In this document: piece by piece, positions 50,039-59,643 of the stretch
Numbering within the stretch: position 1 is the first letter of the stretch
Layout of the letters: every line of letters starts with the position of its first letter
Position numbers and translations under genes: made by a program
Assembly (NCBI GenBank): GCA_045629285.1
Contig: JAZQQY010000041.1
Span: 1 to 64,000, forward strand
From: UBA1723 sp045629285
Lineage (GTDB): Bacteria > Bacteroidota > Bacteroidia > Bacteroidales > Paludibacteraceae
DNA: 64,000 bases
Reading direction: 5' to 3'
Notes under the pieces: generated by a model
What the model saw: the letters and a program-made list of their open reading frames with translations, nothing else
Told to the model about the DNA's origin: nothing
Databases searched by the model: none

Positions 50039-52423
50039 TTATCTGACAACCGCAAATTTCAAATGCTTTGTTTGAGTCAAACCTTCTTCATCAGCCTCAG
50101 TCGTGATAAATATGTTGTAGACTCCTGTCGGCAAACGAGTGCCGTCGCTCCTACGGGCTGAGAATCTATATGTTCCTCCTTTGCTCAATCCGTTCTCGAT
50201 CACAAGACCTCGCTGATCCGTGATCCTGACGTTGCTTTCATCTACCAATCCTTTTATCTCCACGTCGCCATCATAATCCGGACGGACAGGATTTGGATAT
50301 ACGGTCACATTCTCATAATCATCTTCAGGGAATGACGAATCTGTAGCATACATGAATATTCCGGTATCTGTCATGATGTAAAGGATTCCTGTCTCTCTTT
50401 CATAGACTATATCCATCACTGTATTGGATGAAAGAGGAGAATTCTTCGTGGTGAAGTTCTCTAGAATCTCATCTCCGTTAGGCGACACCAAAAACACTCC
50501 GTTACCTTCGGTAGCAATCCATTTTCTGTTTCTTCCATCTACCTGAATCTTTCTGATCTTGTCGGCAGCCAATAGAAAATCAGCATATCTGCTGTCGTCC
50601 TCACGCGTGATTTTTGGTCGATCGTAAAACTCCTTGTCTTCAAACAATCCTTTCACATTCTTCATGATGATAGGACCCTGGTCTGTCGCAATCCAAATGT
50701 CACCTTTAAGATCCTCCTCAACACCGAAGATATATACCGGTGTAAATGTCTCCATCACTCCGTTTTCCGTATACTTGAACGATGTCAAACGTTTTGTCTT
50801 ATCATCACTCGCATCCAGCGGAGTCTTGTTCACATCCAATACACAAAGTGCACAGGTCGAGTACTCGGCCACAATGAAATCAATGCCTGATTTTGCACGG
50901 AAATGGAAATGAGCCGATGGCTGAGTCAGGAATTTAGGATGATTCAATTCATGCCAGACGCCTGCCGTATCCATAACAAATATCATATTGCCTTGCGACT
51001 TCGGATTTGAAACAAACAGATTGTGATTCTCATCATACCATGCACACTCCGCTTTGGTATTTATCTTATTCGTTGTCGCAATAGTACCCTTAAGAATAGA
51101 ATTCGACTTGTCATACAGTTTCACAAGACTATCTTTATAGAACTCATGAAGTCCCCACCATGTAGGCACAAAAATGTGATCCTTGTCAAGCGGATCGACC
51201 AACATCCTATATGCACAACTAAACCTATAATCTTTGTTTTTTAACAATCCATCAGTCTCTTTCTTCAAGAAATCTGCCAAATAATGCCACTGCCCGTCTC
51301 TGTAATAATCGGCTCCGACAGTCGCATAATAGTCGTGATTTCCAGTCAAATAGATATCTCCATCAATGACTTGCAAGGAATAATAATCATTCTTGCTAGG
51401 TCCATCCAAGACAATGGAGTCGGACAAGACAACATCCAGTTCATCTGCCGGCAAACTTGCTTCTCTCAGTCCACCATAGTTGATCCATACAGCATCCTCG
51501 TCGACATCATAAACGGCCACATCTGTCTTACACCTTCTGTACTTTACATTAGTCAGGTCGTCCTGACTGAACAAAATCAATGCATCTCTTGTTTTCGCAG
51601 TCAATCGGTCCTTATAAACCTGCATTGAATTCGGAGCTACTCCGTTCGGGCTCACATCCACCCAATTTCCGTCCTCAGTACGTGCATATAGTGCTTTGTC
51701 AGTCAAGAAGACAATCTTGCCTGACACACACTCCAACTGTTTTACGACTGTGCCGGAATCCGCAAGACATGATACCGGCAATTGCACAGTCTCCCACTCA
51801 TTGAAGTCACTTGCATTAGCACCTTTCTTACAGACTTTTAGCTTTCTTTTGAAACAATCGTTTGCATCATCCATCAATGCATAGATGTCTCCGTTAAGAA
51901 CCGTTGTCTGGAATACTGCCGCATATTCTCCGTTATTTCCGATGACATAGGTGTCATGGACCTCTTTTCTTCTTGTATCATATACAACTATTCCGGCATC
52001 CAGCGAAATATATACGTAATCTTCGTAAACGTTCAGGCTATTGACTTTCTTTCCGCTGATCTCGCTTCCTTTGATCGACTCATCACTGATGATGACTCCA
52101 TTTGTCATCAAGTCAATTGCCATGTCGGAATGGATAATGAACAATGTCTTCGTCGACTCTACATACTCCACCATTTCCACAGTCGACGGGCTCAGTCCGT
52201 CAAGTGTAGACAAAGTGGTAATCTCCTTTGTCTTCTTGTCGTAATAGTATAAGCCGCCATTAGCAACCACAAAAACCTTTTCTTTGGAAGGAATGATGCT
52301 TGAGATGCCTGTATAGGAACGGACAGTCTTCCACTCTCCCGGCGCAATGTTAAGTTTCGCAAACACCGACATGGTCGAAAGAACTAACGCAACAACTATA
52401 TATATGTATTTATGTATGCTCAT
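50039..52423 (-). CDS. PorZ-like T9SS beta-propeller protein, copy 2
   Basis: 794 residues from ATG 52423 (MSIHKYIYIV); a longer in-frame start at 52474 would lie in the GH26 terminator and the promoter. Signal peptide, propeller blades and T9SS sorting domain correspond block for block to copy 1. The two copies differ at scattered positions rather than by domains, so this is a gene duplication with later drift. Either one or both may serve the T9SS; dividing cargo types is possible. Confidence 0.75.
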   Translation of the reverse strand: MSIHKYIYIVVALVLSTMSVFAKLNIAPGEWKTVRSYTGISSIIPSKEKVFVVANGGLYYYDKKTKEITTLSTLDGLSPSTVEMVEYVESTKTLFIIHSDMAIDLMTNGVIISDESIKGSEISGKKVNSLNVYEDYVYISLDAGIVVYDTRRKEVHDTYVIGNNGEYAAVFQTTVLNGDIYALMDDANDCFKRKLKVCKKGANASDFNEWETVQLPVSCLADSGTVVKQLECVSGKIVFLTDKALYARTEDGNWVDVSPNGVAPNSMQVYKDRLTAKTRDALILFSQDDLTNVKYRRCKTDVAVYDVDEDAVWINYGGLREASLPADELDVVLSDSIVLDGPSKNDYYSLQVIDGDIYLTGNHDYYATVGADYYRDGQWHYLADFLKKETDGLLKNKDYRFSCAYRMLVDPLDKDHIFVPTWWGLHEFYKDSLVKLYDKSNSILKGTIATTNKINTKAECAWYDENHNLFVSNPKSQGNMIFVMDTAGVWHELNHPKFLTQPSAHFHFRAKSGIDFIVAEYSTCALCVLDVNKTPLDASDDKTKRLTSFKYTENGVMETFTPVYIFGVEEDLKGDIWIATDQGPIIMKNVKGLFEDKEFYDRPKITREDDSRYADFLLAADKIRKIQVDGRNRKWIATEGNGVFLVSPNGDEILENFTTKNSPLSSNTVMDIVYERETGILYIMTDTGIFMYATDSSFPEDDYENVTVYPNPVRPDYDGDVEIKGLVDESNVRITDQRGLVIENGLSKGGTYRFSARRSDGTRLPTGVYNIFITTEADEEGLTQTKHLKFAVVR

Positions 52424-52440
52424 TTTTCCTAATTTTCCCA

Positions 52441-52448
52441 CAAATATA
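52441..52448 (-). promoter_or_regulatory. -7 promoter element of PorZ-like copy 2
   Basis: TATATTTG on the minus strand, then TGGGAAAATTAG, 17 bp before the start; it directly follows the GH26 terminator. Confidence 0.5.
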
Positions 52449-52452
52449 AAAA

Positions 52453-52489
52453 AAAGCAAGGATAGAACTTCCATTCTACCCTTGCTTTT
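52453..52489 (-). terminator. Terminator of the double-GH26 gene
   Basis: AAAGCAAGG-A-TAGAA pairs with TTCTA-C-CCTTGCTTT, followed by a T-run on the minus strand. Confidence 0.85.
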
Positions 52490-52507
52490 ATCCTATGTAA
52501 AGTCTAA

Positions 52508-55264
52508 TTACTTCACAACCTTGAAAATCTTATCTCCATTATCAGAAGATACGACTACTGCATAAATGCCGTTCATCCATGCTGATGTAGAGATAGTTGC
52601 TGTTCCGTTCACTGTTGTCGACGCAATTGTTCTGCCAGCGATATCCATCACTTTAACGGCTGCATTCTCAGCAACGATCGTCATGTTGTCTTTCACTGGA
52701 TTAGGATATACAACAGCTCCAGCCTGAACCTCCTTTACCGATGTGTATTTATCCCAACCTGGCATCTCATCAAGTGTGATGACGTTCTCATGTCCCATTA
52801 CCTTCTTCCACTCGTCGTCTGAAGTCTGGTCAGCAAAACCGCTGCTCCAGCTCTGGTACCAAGGCATCATCCAGCTCCACATAGCCTCATCCTCGACACA
52901 AGCGTCTGCATCAACTACTGGTCCGTTCTCACTCAAAGCAATAAGCTTCTTGTAACCAGACATCTTCTTCAAGTTGTTGTATACAACGTAGTTTGACTGA
53001 TAGTCGAATGCTTTATTATAGATATCGATTGAGATCACATCATAATTCTCATCACCAGGATTCCAATCTGTATCTGCAACACTCTGTGGATTCCAAACCC
53101 AAATTAGATTGTGAACACCCTTCACGTCAACCATCTCATGACGGATTAGCTGATATAGCTTTGCGTAGTTAGCGCCACCCTGACGACCCCACCAGAACCA
53201 ACCGCCTGATGCCTCGTGCAATGGACGGAAAATACCTGCAACGCCCTTCTCCTGCAATGCTAGGAAGTAGTCGGCGATCACGTCGATATCCTTGATCATG
53301 TTCTGGTAGATCTCAGACTTCTCGTTCCATGAACCATCTGAATTCATTGCTACAGTGAAGTCAAACTTTGTGTCGCCAGCCTCACCTCTTGAATAGAACA
53401 TGTCTGTCTCATAAGATGGGTCACGCCAGTGCCATGTAAATGCAGGGATACCGCCTAGGCTCCAAAGATCCTCCATTAGAGACATTGATTTCTTAGTGTA
53501 GTTTAGGAACCAAGTGTCATTTGGCAAATATGCACTCTGACCTGTTGCGTTCATGAAGTCGACACCACCAAGAGCAGGATACTTTCCACTTCTTGTGTAA
53601 ACCTCCTTATAATCCTCGTGATTCTTGAATTTTCCATCAGAAGCATCCATATTTCCTGCCATGAAACCGGAAATGATGTTCTTTCCGAAGTTTTCCTTCA
53701 AGAAATCGTAAAGCTTCTGAGCAGACTCAGTAGCCTCCGAATCTGTAATCTTAGATGGTTTTACTGTCTGAACAACTGCAGGATTAACTTCCATATAGTC
53801 TACAACCCACCAAGTCCAACCTGGAACGACCGAGATTGTCTGCTTTCCAGCCTTTAGCTTGAATGTTCCGACTTCGTGTGCACCATTCGCATTGATTGCA
53901 ACCTCAACACTTGTTCCGTCTGCCAACTTAACGACACATACCTTTCCAGCATCGTAAGGAATAGCTCCACCAAGAACGATATCGTAGTTGCCGTCAGCAG
54001 GAATATCGAACTCAAAGTTTAGAGAGCCGTCAGTATTCTGGATCGAGACTGCCTTACCTCCAGAACAAACCTCTGAGCCAACCTCAACGCCTCCTGTATA
54101 GTCGGCACACTCAGCCTCTTTGTGAGTCGCTGTGTTTAGTGAGCAGGGATCGTCGACGATGACTGTACCAGTGTAAGTGCCCCATCCCTTCATGTCCTCA
54201 AGAGTGATGATGCGCTCATCCTCCATGTTGCTCTTCCATACTGAGTTGGAAGTCTGGCTGATGAACTTGTCGTCGCCCCAACTATCGTACCAAGGCATCC
54301 ACCAGCTCCATACAGACCCGTCCTTGTGCATGTTTGCAACATCTGGAATCGGACCGTTCTCTGAAAGAGCGATGATCTTGTTGTCGCCCATCAAATCCTT
54401 GATCTTATTGTAGTAGCCGACCAACGAACCATTATCGTTAGCCTTCTTATATACGTCGACTGAAATGAAATCGCAGTACTCGTCGCCAGGATACCAAGAA
54501 GCCTCAAGCACGTTCTCATCATAAGGAGCCTTGTTTAGACGCTCGATGTTCCAAACCCAAAGACAGTTGTTGACACCATTCTCCTTAACCATACGGTCGT
54601 ACATCAACTTGTAAAGAGCGACATACTGCTCAGCAGTACCGATGCCCCACCAGAACCAAGCTCCCGATGCCTCGTGAAGCGGACGCCAGATACAAGCGAC
54701 ACCATCCTTCTGAAGTTTTAGGAAAACATTGGAAACAGCGTCGATATCCTTGATCATTGTCTTGTAGGCATCACTCTCCTTATCCCACTCAGTCGTGCCA
54801 GACTTGAAAGCAGAACGGAAGTCGAACTTAGCCTTTGTGCTGTGTTCCTCAGTCTCACGGCTTGGATCCTTCCAGTGCCATGTGAATGCCGGGATACCAC
54901 CCTTCTGATAAAGCTCCTTTGCAAGAGCAACACAAGTCTCAGTGTAGCTCTGGTACCAAGAGTCAGTCTCCTGCGCACCTGTAAGCATAAGAAGATCAAG
55001 ACCAACAAGAGCCGGTTGCTTTCCCGACTTGTCGACTACAGCAGCAAAATCTTTCTGATTCTTTAGTGCAGACGCACCGTCCATGTCTCCAGTCTGAACA
55101 CCGGAAACAGTCTTCCTTCCATAATTCTCATACAAGAATTTATAGATGTTCTTAGCACCATCAGTGCTACCTGTCACAGGAGTCTGGCTGATTGCAGCTG
55201 AAGCAGTACCTGCAAAACCAAACAAAGCCAACCCTGCATAAAGATTGAGTAATGTGTTATTCAT
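52508..55264 (-). CDS. Secreted enzyme with two GH26 catalytic domains and T9SS type A domain
   Basis: 918 residues. Signal peptide (1-24), GH26 domain 1 (about 30-365; acid/base Glu198 in RPLHEASG, nucleophile Glu302 in LSENGP), a CBM6/35-like beta-sandwich (about 380-497), GH26 domain 2 (about 510-835; Glu684, Glu779 in identical motifs), and a T9SS sorting domain (about 845-918). GH26 enzymes are mainly beta-1,4-mannanases. Both active sites look complete, so each half may be active. Upstream is a TATATTTG promoter element. Confidence 0.92.
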   Translation of the reverse strand: MNNTLLNLYAGLALFGFAGTASAAISQTPVTGSTDGAKNIYKFLYENYGRKTVSGVQTGDMDGASALKNQKDFAAVVDKSGKQPALVGLDLLMLTGAQETDSWYQSYTETCVALAKELYQKGGIPAFTWHWKDPSRETEEHSTKAKFDFRSAFKSGTTEWDKESDAYKTMIKDIDAVSNVFLKLQKDGVACIWRPLHEASGAWFWWGIGTAEQYVALYKLMYDRMVKENGVNNCLWVWNIERLNKAPYDENVLEASWYPGDEYCDFISVDVYKKANDNGSLVGYYNKIKDLMGDNKIIALSENGPIPDVANMHKDGSVWSWWMPWYDSWGDDKFISQTSNSVWKSNMEDERIITLEDMKGWGTYTGTVIVDDPCSLNTATHKEAECADYTGGVEVGSEVCSGGKAVSIQNTDGSLNFEFDIPADGNYDIVLGGAIPYDAGKVCVVKLADGTSVEVAINANGAHEVGTFKLKAGKQTISVVPGWTWWVVDYMEVNPAVVQTVKPSKITDSEATESAQKLYDFLKENFGKNIISGFMAGNMDASDGKFKNHEDYKEVYTRSGKYPALGGVDFMNATGQSAYLPNDTWFLNYTKKSMSLMEDLWSLGGIPAFTWHWRDPSYETDMFYSRGEAGDTKFDFTVAMNSDGSWNEKSEIYQNMIKDIDVIADYFLALQEKGVAGIFRPLHEASGGWFWWGRQGGANYAKLYQLIRHEMVDVKGVHNLIWVWNPQSVADTDWNPGDENYDVISIDIYNKAFDYQSNYVVYNNLKKMSGYKKLIALSENGPVVDADACVEDEAMWSWMMPWYQSWSSGFADQTSDDEWKKVMGHENVITLDEMPGWDKYTSVKEVQAGAVVYPNPVKDNMTIVAENAAVKVMDIAGRTIASTTVNGTATISTSAWMNGIYAVVVSSDNGDKIFKVVK

Positions 55265-55302
55265 AATCCTTTTGAATTAAATTCTGAAATCTATCAACAC
55301 CG

Positions 55303-55310
55303 CAAATATA
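55303..55310 (-). promoter_or_regulatory. -7 promoter element of the double-GH26 gene
   Basis: TATATTTG on the minus strand, 38 bp before the start. The rest of 55265-55525 is AT-rich without a visible gene. Confidence 0.5.
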
Positions 55311-55525
55311 TATAATTATTTCGATGCGTTGAACCCCCATTAATCGCCTAAAGACTCAAAATAACTAGTTTTGGTACGTTTTTCTTCATTAATCCATGCT
55401 TATGCGGTAAAAATACATGCATTTGACGCGGTATAAAGCCAAAAATCTATACAAATATTATTTTGTTGATTCTCAATATTTTATAAAACTTTTTAATTTT
55501 TTTATGCAAAAAAACCTCTCAAAAA

Positions 55526-55556
55526 TTTGTTGTATAGCAGAAAAAGGCTACCTTTG
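55526..55556 (+). promoter_or_regulatory. tRNA-fMet promoter
   Basis: TTTG (55526-55529), a 19 bp spacer and TACCTTTG (55549-55556). The leader CGCAATTCAGAAATGA that follows also precedes tRNA-Leu. Confidence 0.75.
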
Positions 55557-55586
55557 CATCGCAATTCAGAAATGAGTTGAATGGAT

Positions 55587-55659
<73 letters not shown>

Positions 55660-55668
55660 CAAAGTATA

Positions 55669-55692
55669 GACGGTGAATTCACCGTCTTTTTT
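55669..55692 (+). terminator. tRNA-fMet terminator
   Basis: The palindrome GACGGTGAATTCACCGTC is followed by six T. Confidence 0.85.
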
Positions 55693-55809
55693 GTTTTAAA
55701 TCCACGGTCTTATTCAGATTAGTGAACTCTGTATGATAATAGATTGGGGCATTTTAGATGTACAAGTGATCACATGGAGGATAAGACGGTGAACACTCCG
55801 CACAGCACA

Positions 55810-56262
55810 TCACTTGCACTGCGCGCCACCGATATTCTCTCTTTCAAACCATTTTGGAACAAACTTCTTAGCTAGGAAGAATCCACATAGTGTTCCTAAC
55901 GAATCAAAGCATAGGTCTTCCACATCGCCCGAACGTGTAGTAGTAAGTGTGGCCTGCATAATCTCAATCAAGCCTCCATATAGGATCGGAACCAATATCG
56001 CCCACAACTTCATCTTCTTGGTTGAGAAGTCTACTCTCTGTACCCATAGGTCGTGACCAAGCGTGAAACTCAAAACAAGGAAGAATGTAAAGTGAGCAAA
56101 CTTGTCAAGGTTGGCTTTGACAAAATCTGCAATAGGTCTCAAAAAATCTGGAACAAAGCCACCCAATGAGATTGACGGCACACTTGAAGATGGCATCATG
56201 CACATATTCAATATGAATAGCGCCACAACTATTGAAGCTCCGTATTGTCTGAAAAATCTCAT
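55810..56262 (-). CDS. VanZ-like membrane protein
   Basis: 150 residues from ATG 56262; the upstream in-frame codons lead to a TTG only. About four membrane spans with the VanZ-like signature: DKFAHFTFFLVLSF, YGGLIEIMQ and RSGDVEDLCFDSLGTLCG. Members are small membrane proteins of unclear biochemistry, linked to glycopeptide tolerance or lipid/phosphate chemistry. It begins 27 bp after the HAD gene on the same strand. Confidence 0.85.
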   Translation of the reverse strand: MRFFRQYGASIVVALFILNMCMMPSSSVPSISLGGFVPDFLRPIADFVKANLDKFAHFTFFLVLSFTLGHDLWVQRVDFSTKKMKLWAILVPILYGGLIEIMQATLTTTRSGDVEDLCFDSLGTLCGFFLAKKFVPKWFERENIGGAQCK

Positions 56263-56289
56263 ATCCAAGAAGTAATAGGTTCGTATTAA

Positions 56290-57192
56290 TTATTTGTTCT
56301 GCATACGATGAGTGTACTTGTACAATTTTGCTGAAAGGTTGGACAATCGCAAATTCTTCTTCCACTCAAGCATTCGCTGCTTTTTCTCACCGAAAATATA
56401 TTTGTCGACGACATGCGCCACTCCATTCTCATCGTTTGTGAATGTGATATAGTCGGCATGTCTCTTTACTATCTTCTGCGCATTACTCATCGCTACACCA
56501 AGACCAGCAAACTTGATCATGGACAAGTCGTTGAATCCGTCGCCACATGCAATCATCTCTTTTCTAGTCAAGCCTAGGTGATCAAGCAGACGCTGCAACG
56601 ACTGTGCTTTGTCAATTCCCTTAGGCATGATCTCCAAGAAATATGGCTCCGAACGATAGATGCTCAACTTCTCTCCGTATTTGCTCTTCTCACGCTGCTC
56701 CACCTCCGCAAGATGCTCCGCATGACCTGTCATCAAACACTTTGTCACAGGATGCTGCACGGCCTGAATAAAGCTCTCCACCTTTGTTATAGGCATCTTG
56801 TTCAACTTTGCCTCCTTGATGATATACTCATCCTCTGGAGTCTCTGTCAACACAGATGTCGCATCGTACGAAATAATGGAAACGTTATTGTCTCTAGAAT
56901 CATTGTAAAGCATTGGGATCATCTCTCCAGGCAACACGCTTTCAAAGATTGTCTTGCCTGTCTGGTAATCGATGATCTTTCCTCCATTGAACGAAAGAAT
57001 GTATCCACCATGTTCTGCGAATCCCAACTCTTCAGCTACAGGCACAATTCCTGGTGTAGGTCGTCCACTTGCCAAGACAATTTTCACTCCTTTATCCTGC
57101 GCACGTCTCAACGCACGCTTTGTGGTTTTTGAAATATTCTTAGCTGAGTCTGTAAGAGTACCGTCAATATCTAGAACCAATAGTTTATACAT
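56290..57192 (-). CDS. Cof-type HAD phosphatase
   Basis: 300 residues. Motif I is LDIDGTLTDS with nucleophile Asp8 and Asp10; motif II is LASGRPTP; motif IV is CGDGFNDLSMI. The cap is of the C2B (Cof) type. Enzymes of this group dephosphorylate sugar phosphates, flavin mononucleotide or similar; the substrate cannot be read. First gene of a pair with the VanZ-like gene. Confidence 0.9.
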   Translation of the reverse strand: MYKLLVLDIDGTLTDSAKNISKTTKRALRRAQDKGVKIVLASGRPTPGIVPVAEELGFAEHGGYILSFNGGKIIDYQTGKTIFESVLPGEMIPMLYNDSRDNNVSIISYDATSVLTETPEDEYIIKEAKLNKMPITKVESFIQAVQHPVTKCLMTGHAEHLAEVEQREKSKYGEKLSIYRSEPYFLEIMPKGIDKAQSLQRLLDHLGLTRKEMIACGDGFNDLSMIKFAGLGVAMSNAQKIVKRHADYITFTNDENGVAHVVDKYIFGEKKQRMLEWKKNLRLSNLSAKLYKYTHRMQNK

Positions 57193-57321
57193 CGCTTTCT
57201 TCTCGTTTAATGCATTTTTGCAAAATTACGATTTTTATGGAATAATTTGATTATTAGAATGTAATTATTTCTATAGACATAAAAGAAGATGCATACGGTA
57301 CACGAAACAATCAGGCATAAA

Positions 57322-57351
57322 AAAAGAGTCGCAATCACTTGTGACTCTTTT
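57322..57351. terminator. Bidirectional stem-loop in the murI-HAD gap
   Basis: AAAAGAGTC and GACTCTTTT pair around 12 nt. In 57193-57662 I see no gene, only this hairpin, the murI terminator and a short HPr-like open stretch without a start. Confidence 0.6.
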
Positions 57352-57611
57352 CAAAACAAAGAACTTATTTTCCAATGACTTACAAAACAATTTTGTGTAT
57401 CACATTTGGTTTGTATATGTAATATTGTGTATCTTCTGCGTTTGAATTACATTGCAAATGTAACGCCATTTTCAAATCTTTCAGCATTATTCCATCTGCA
57501 GTTATTAACAATCTCCGTGTAGAAATCAACACTGTTGATAAAGTGGCTGCTTTTATTAACAAATGCACCACTTTTTGAACTAATCCTCCATTTCACTTGA
57601 CAAAAAGTAAC

Positions 57612-57637
57612 AAAAAAAAGACGCGAAAATTCGCGTC
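57612..57637 (-). terminator. murI terminator
   Basis: GACGCGAAAATTCGCGTC followed on the minus strand by eight T, about 25 bp after the murI stop. Confidence 0.9.
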
Positions 57638-57662
57638 TCCATATTTCATATATCTCTTAATT

Positions 57663-58493
57663 CTAGAAAATTATTCTTTGCGCCTCTATCATCTTGTCTG
57701 TATTCAAGAAAATTTTTGCAGATGCTTGAAATTTATCTACAGATTCTGTTGTAAGGAATTTGCTGTCGCCATTCTTGGAAAGACGTGAATCCATTTCCTC
57801 ATGACGATTAAGATAATCCCTTAAGCTGTCTGCGACTATTTTCCCCTGCGACACGATTGTCACATTGGAAGGAACGTATTTTTCTATCTTATGCAACAAC
57901 AATGGATAATGAGTGCAACCTAGAATGATTGTATCTATCAACGAGTCTTTCTCCATCAACTCGTTTACTTTCTTCTCAATGAAATAGTCGGCTCCAGGAG
58001 AATCATACTCTCCGTTTTCCACCAATGGCACCCACATAGGACACGCACATCCGTTCACTACGACTTCCGGATCTGTCTTTGCAATCTCAAGTGGATATGT
58101 GTTACTATTAATTGTACCGCTAGTTCCAAACAATCCTATATGCTTTGTCTTTGTACGCTGAAGTATATTCTCGACTGTAGGACGGATGATTCCCAACACT
58201 CTGTTGTCGACAGACCATGATGGAAGATCCTTCTGCTGGATTGTACGCAATGCCTTTGCAGAAGCTGTGTTGCACGCAAGAATCACAAGCGGACAATCGT
58301 GGTCCATCAGATATTTAGCACACTGACGAGTATACTCGTAGACAATATCAAATGAGCGAGTGCCGTATGGGGCACGCGCATTGTCGCCAAGAAACAAGAA
58401 ATCGTATTCCGGCATCACTTTTATTATCTCCTTCAGAATAGTCAATCCACCGAAACCTGAATCAAAAACTCCGATCGAACCCTTCTTGGACAT
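57663..58493 (-). CDS. murI: Glutamate racemase
   Basis: 276 residues; makes D-glutamate for peptidoglycan. Motifs: VFDSGFGGLTILKEI, LACNTASA with the first catalytic Cys, and LGCTHYPLL with the second. Normal length. It follows the ompH genes on the same strand, separated by a terminator. Confidence 0.97.
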   Translation of the reverse strand: MSKKGSIGVFDSGFGGLTILKEIIKVMPEYDFLFLGDNARAPYGTRSFDIVYEYTRQCAKYLMDHDCPLVILACNTASAKALRTIQQKDLPSWSVDNRVLGIIRPTVENILQRTKTKHIGLFGTSGTINSNTYPLEIAKTDPEVVVNGCACPMWVPLVENGEYDSPGADYFIEKKVNELMEKDSLIDTIILGCTHYPLLLHKIEKYVPSNVTIVSQGKIVADSLRDYLNRHEEMDSRLSKNGDSKFLTTESVDKFQASAKIFLNTDKMIEAQRIIF

Positions 58494-58524
58494 AATTAAA
58501 AATTAAGAGTTAAGAGTAAAAATG

Positions 58525-58548
58525 AGAGACGGCATGATAGCCGTCTCT
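58525..58548 (-). terminator. Terminator between the ompH genes and murI
   Basis: AGAGACGG and CCGTCTCT pair around 8 nt, followed by CATTTTTA on the minus strand. Confidence 0.7.
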
Positions 58549-58602
58549 TCAAATTCGTTTTATCAACATTTTAAAGCAACGTGATTGCTCACATCGACTT
58601 TC

Positions 58603-59106
58603 TTACTTAGTCACACCAAGCTTCTTAAGAACAAGGTCTGTAATATCAGTAGCGTTAGCAGCCTTGAAAAGAAGTGCGTTTGTGTCGAAGATGTAAGTGA
58701 AACCGTTCTCCTCAGATACTGCCTTGATAGCAGCAAGGATCTTTTCACGGATAGGATTCTGAAGTTCTTCCTGCTTCTGCTGCAATGCATTCTGTGCAAT
58801 CTGGAAATAGTTCTTCATCTTCTCCTGAAGTGTCTGAAGTTCCTCAGCACGGTTCTTCTTGATTGTCTCATCCATAGCGTCAAAGTTCTGCTGGTACTCA
58901 GATGCCTTACGTGTGTACTCGTCTTCCATACGCTTCATCTCAGTCTCGTACTGCTTCTGAACCTCCTGCAACTTAGCCTCAACATCCTTAAGTTCTGGCA
59001 ACTTCAAGAAAAGTGACTGTACATCAAGGTGTCCTAGTTTCACTGACTGTGCGTTAGCAAATAGCGGCATAGCGCACAATAGAAATGCTAAAAGTCTTTT
59101 TACCAT
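58603..59106 (-). CDS. OmpH/Skp-family periplasmic chaperone, copy 3
   Basis: 167 residues. Signal peptide (1-19, ANA), then a GHLDVQSLFLKLPE strand and a long charged coiled-coil (about 40-125, with TRKASEYQQNFDAMDETIKK), and a C-terminal beta segment. The Skp fold forms a trimer that holds unfolded outer-membrane proteins. Third ompH gene behind bamA, 19 bp after copy 2. Confidence 0.92.
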   Translation of the reverse strand: MVKRLLAFLLCAMPLFANAQSVKLGHLDVQSLFLKLPELKDVEAKLQEVQKQYETEMKRMEDEYTRKASEYQQNFDAMDETIKKNRAEELQTLQEKMKNYFQIAQNALQQKQEELQNPIREKILAAIKAVSEENGFTYIFDTNALLFKAANATDITDLVLKKLGVTK

Positions 59107-59125
59107 ATTTCGTTTTTATTAGTTT

Positions 59126-59632
59126 TTATTTGATTCCCAATTTTCTTTTAATCATGCTTGTAATATCGACTGCCTGCGGCGAGTGATATTTCAAATCCTT
59201 AACATCCCACACATAAAGGAAGCCTTGTTCTTTGGCGACTTCCGCCACGGCCTGATCAAGCTTCTTGTGAACGGGAACATAAAGTTCTTTTCTCTTATCG
59301 GCCAACGTCTTGCTTGCCATGTCGTAGTAGTTTTGCATCTTGAGCTTTATTGTATGGATCTCCTCCATACGCACTCTCTTGATTGTCTCATCCCACGACG
59401 ACTGTTCCTTCTGGTATTCTGCAGCCTTACGAGTATACTCGCCTTCCATCTTCACCATTTCAGCTTCATACTGATCCGACAGGCTCTGCAAGGTGCGCTC
59501 GGCAGTCTCCGTCTCCTTCATCAACTTTACAATCTCATCTTCATCGTAATGAGCAAGCTTGACGTGAGTGTTCTGCGCAGATGCGAATACGAAAGTCAAC
59601 AGCAACGATATCGTCGTCAACAGGTGTTTCAT
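59126..59632 (-). CDS. OmpH/Skp-family periplasmic chaperone, copy 2
   Basis: 168 residues from ATG 59632 (MKHLLTT). Signal peptide ending in ASA, short N-terminal strand, long coiled-coil (YTRKAAEYQKEQSSWDETIK), C-terminal DVKDLKYHS strand. It is close in sequence to copy 3, so the two are recent duplicates. It starts 11 bp after copy 1. Confidence 0.9.
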   Translation of the reverse strand: MKHLLTTISLLLTFVFASAQNTHVKLAHYDEDEIVKLMKETETAERTLQSLSDQYEAEMVKMEGEYTRKAAEYQKEQSSWDETIKRVRMEEIHTIKLKMQNYYDMASKTLADKRKELYVPVHKKLDQAVAEVAKEQGFLYVWDVKDLKYHSPQAVDITSMIKRKLGIK

Positions 59633-59643
59633 AACCGGCACTG

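Noticed and set aside
57380..57571. 63-codon minus-strand frame in the murI-HAD gap
   Set aside because: No ribosome binding site, no recognisable protein character; the opposite strand shows the HPr-like scrap.
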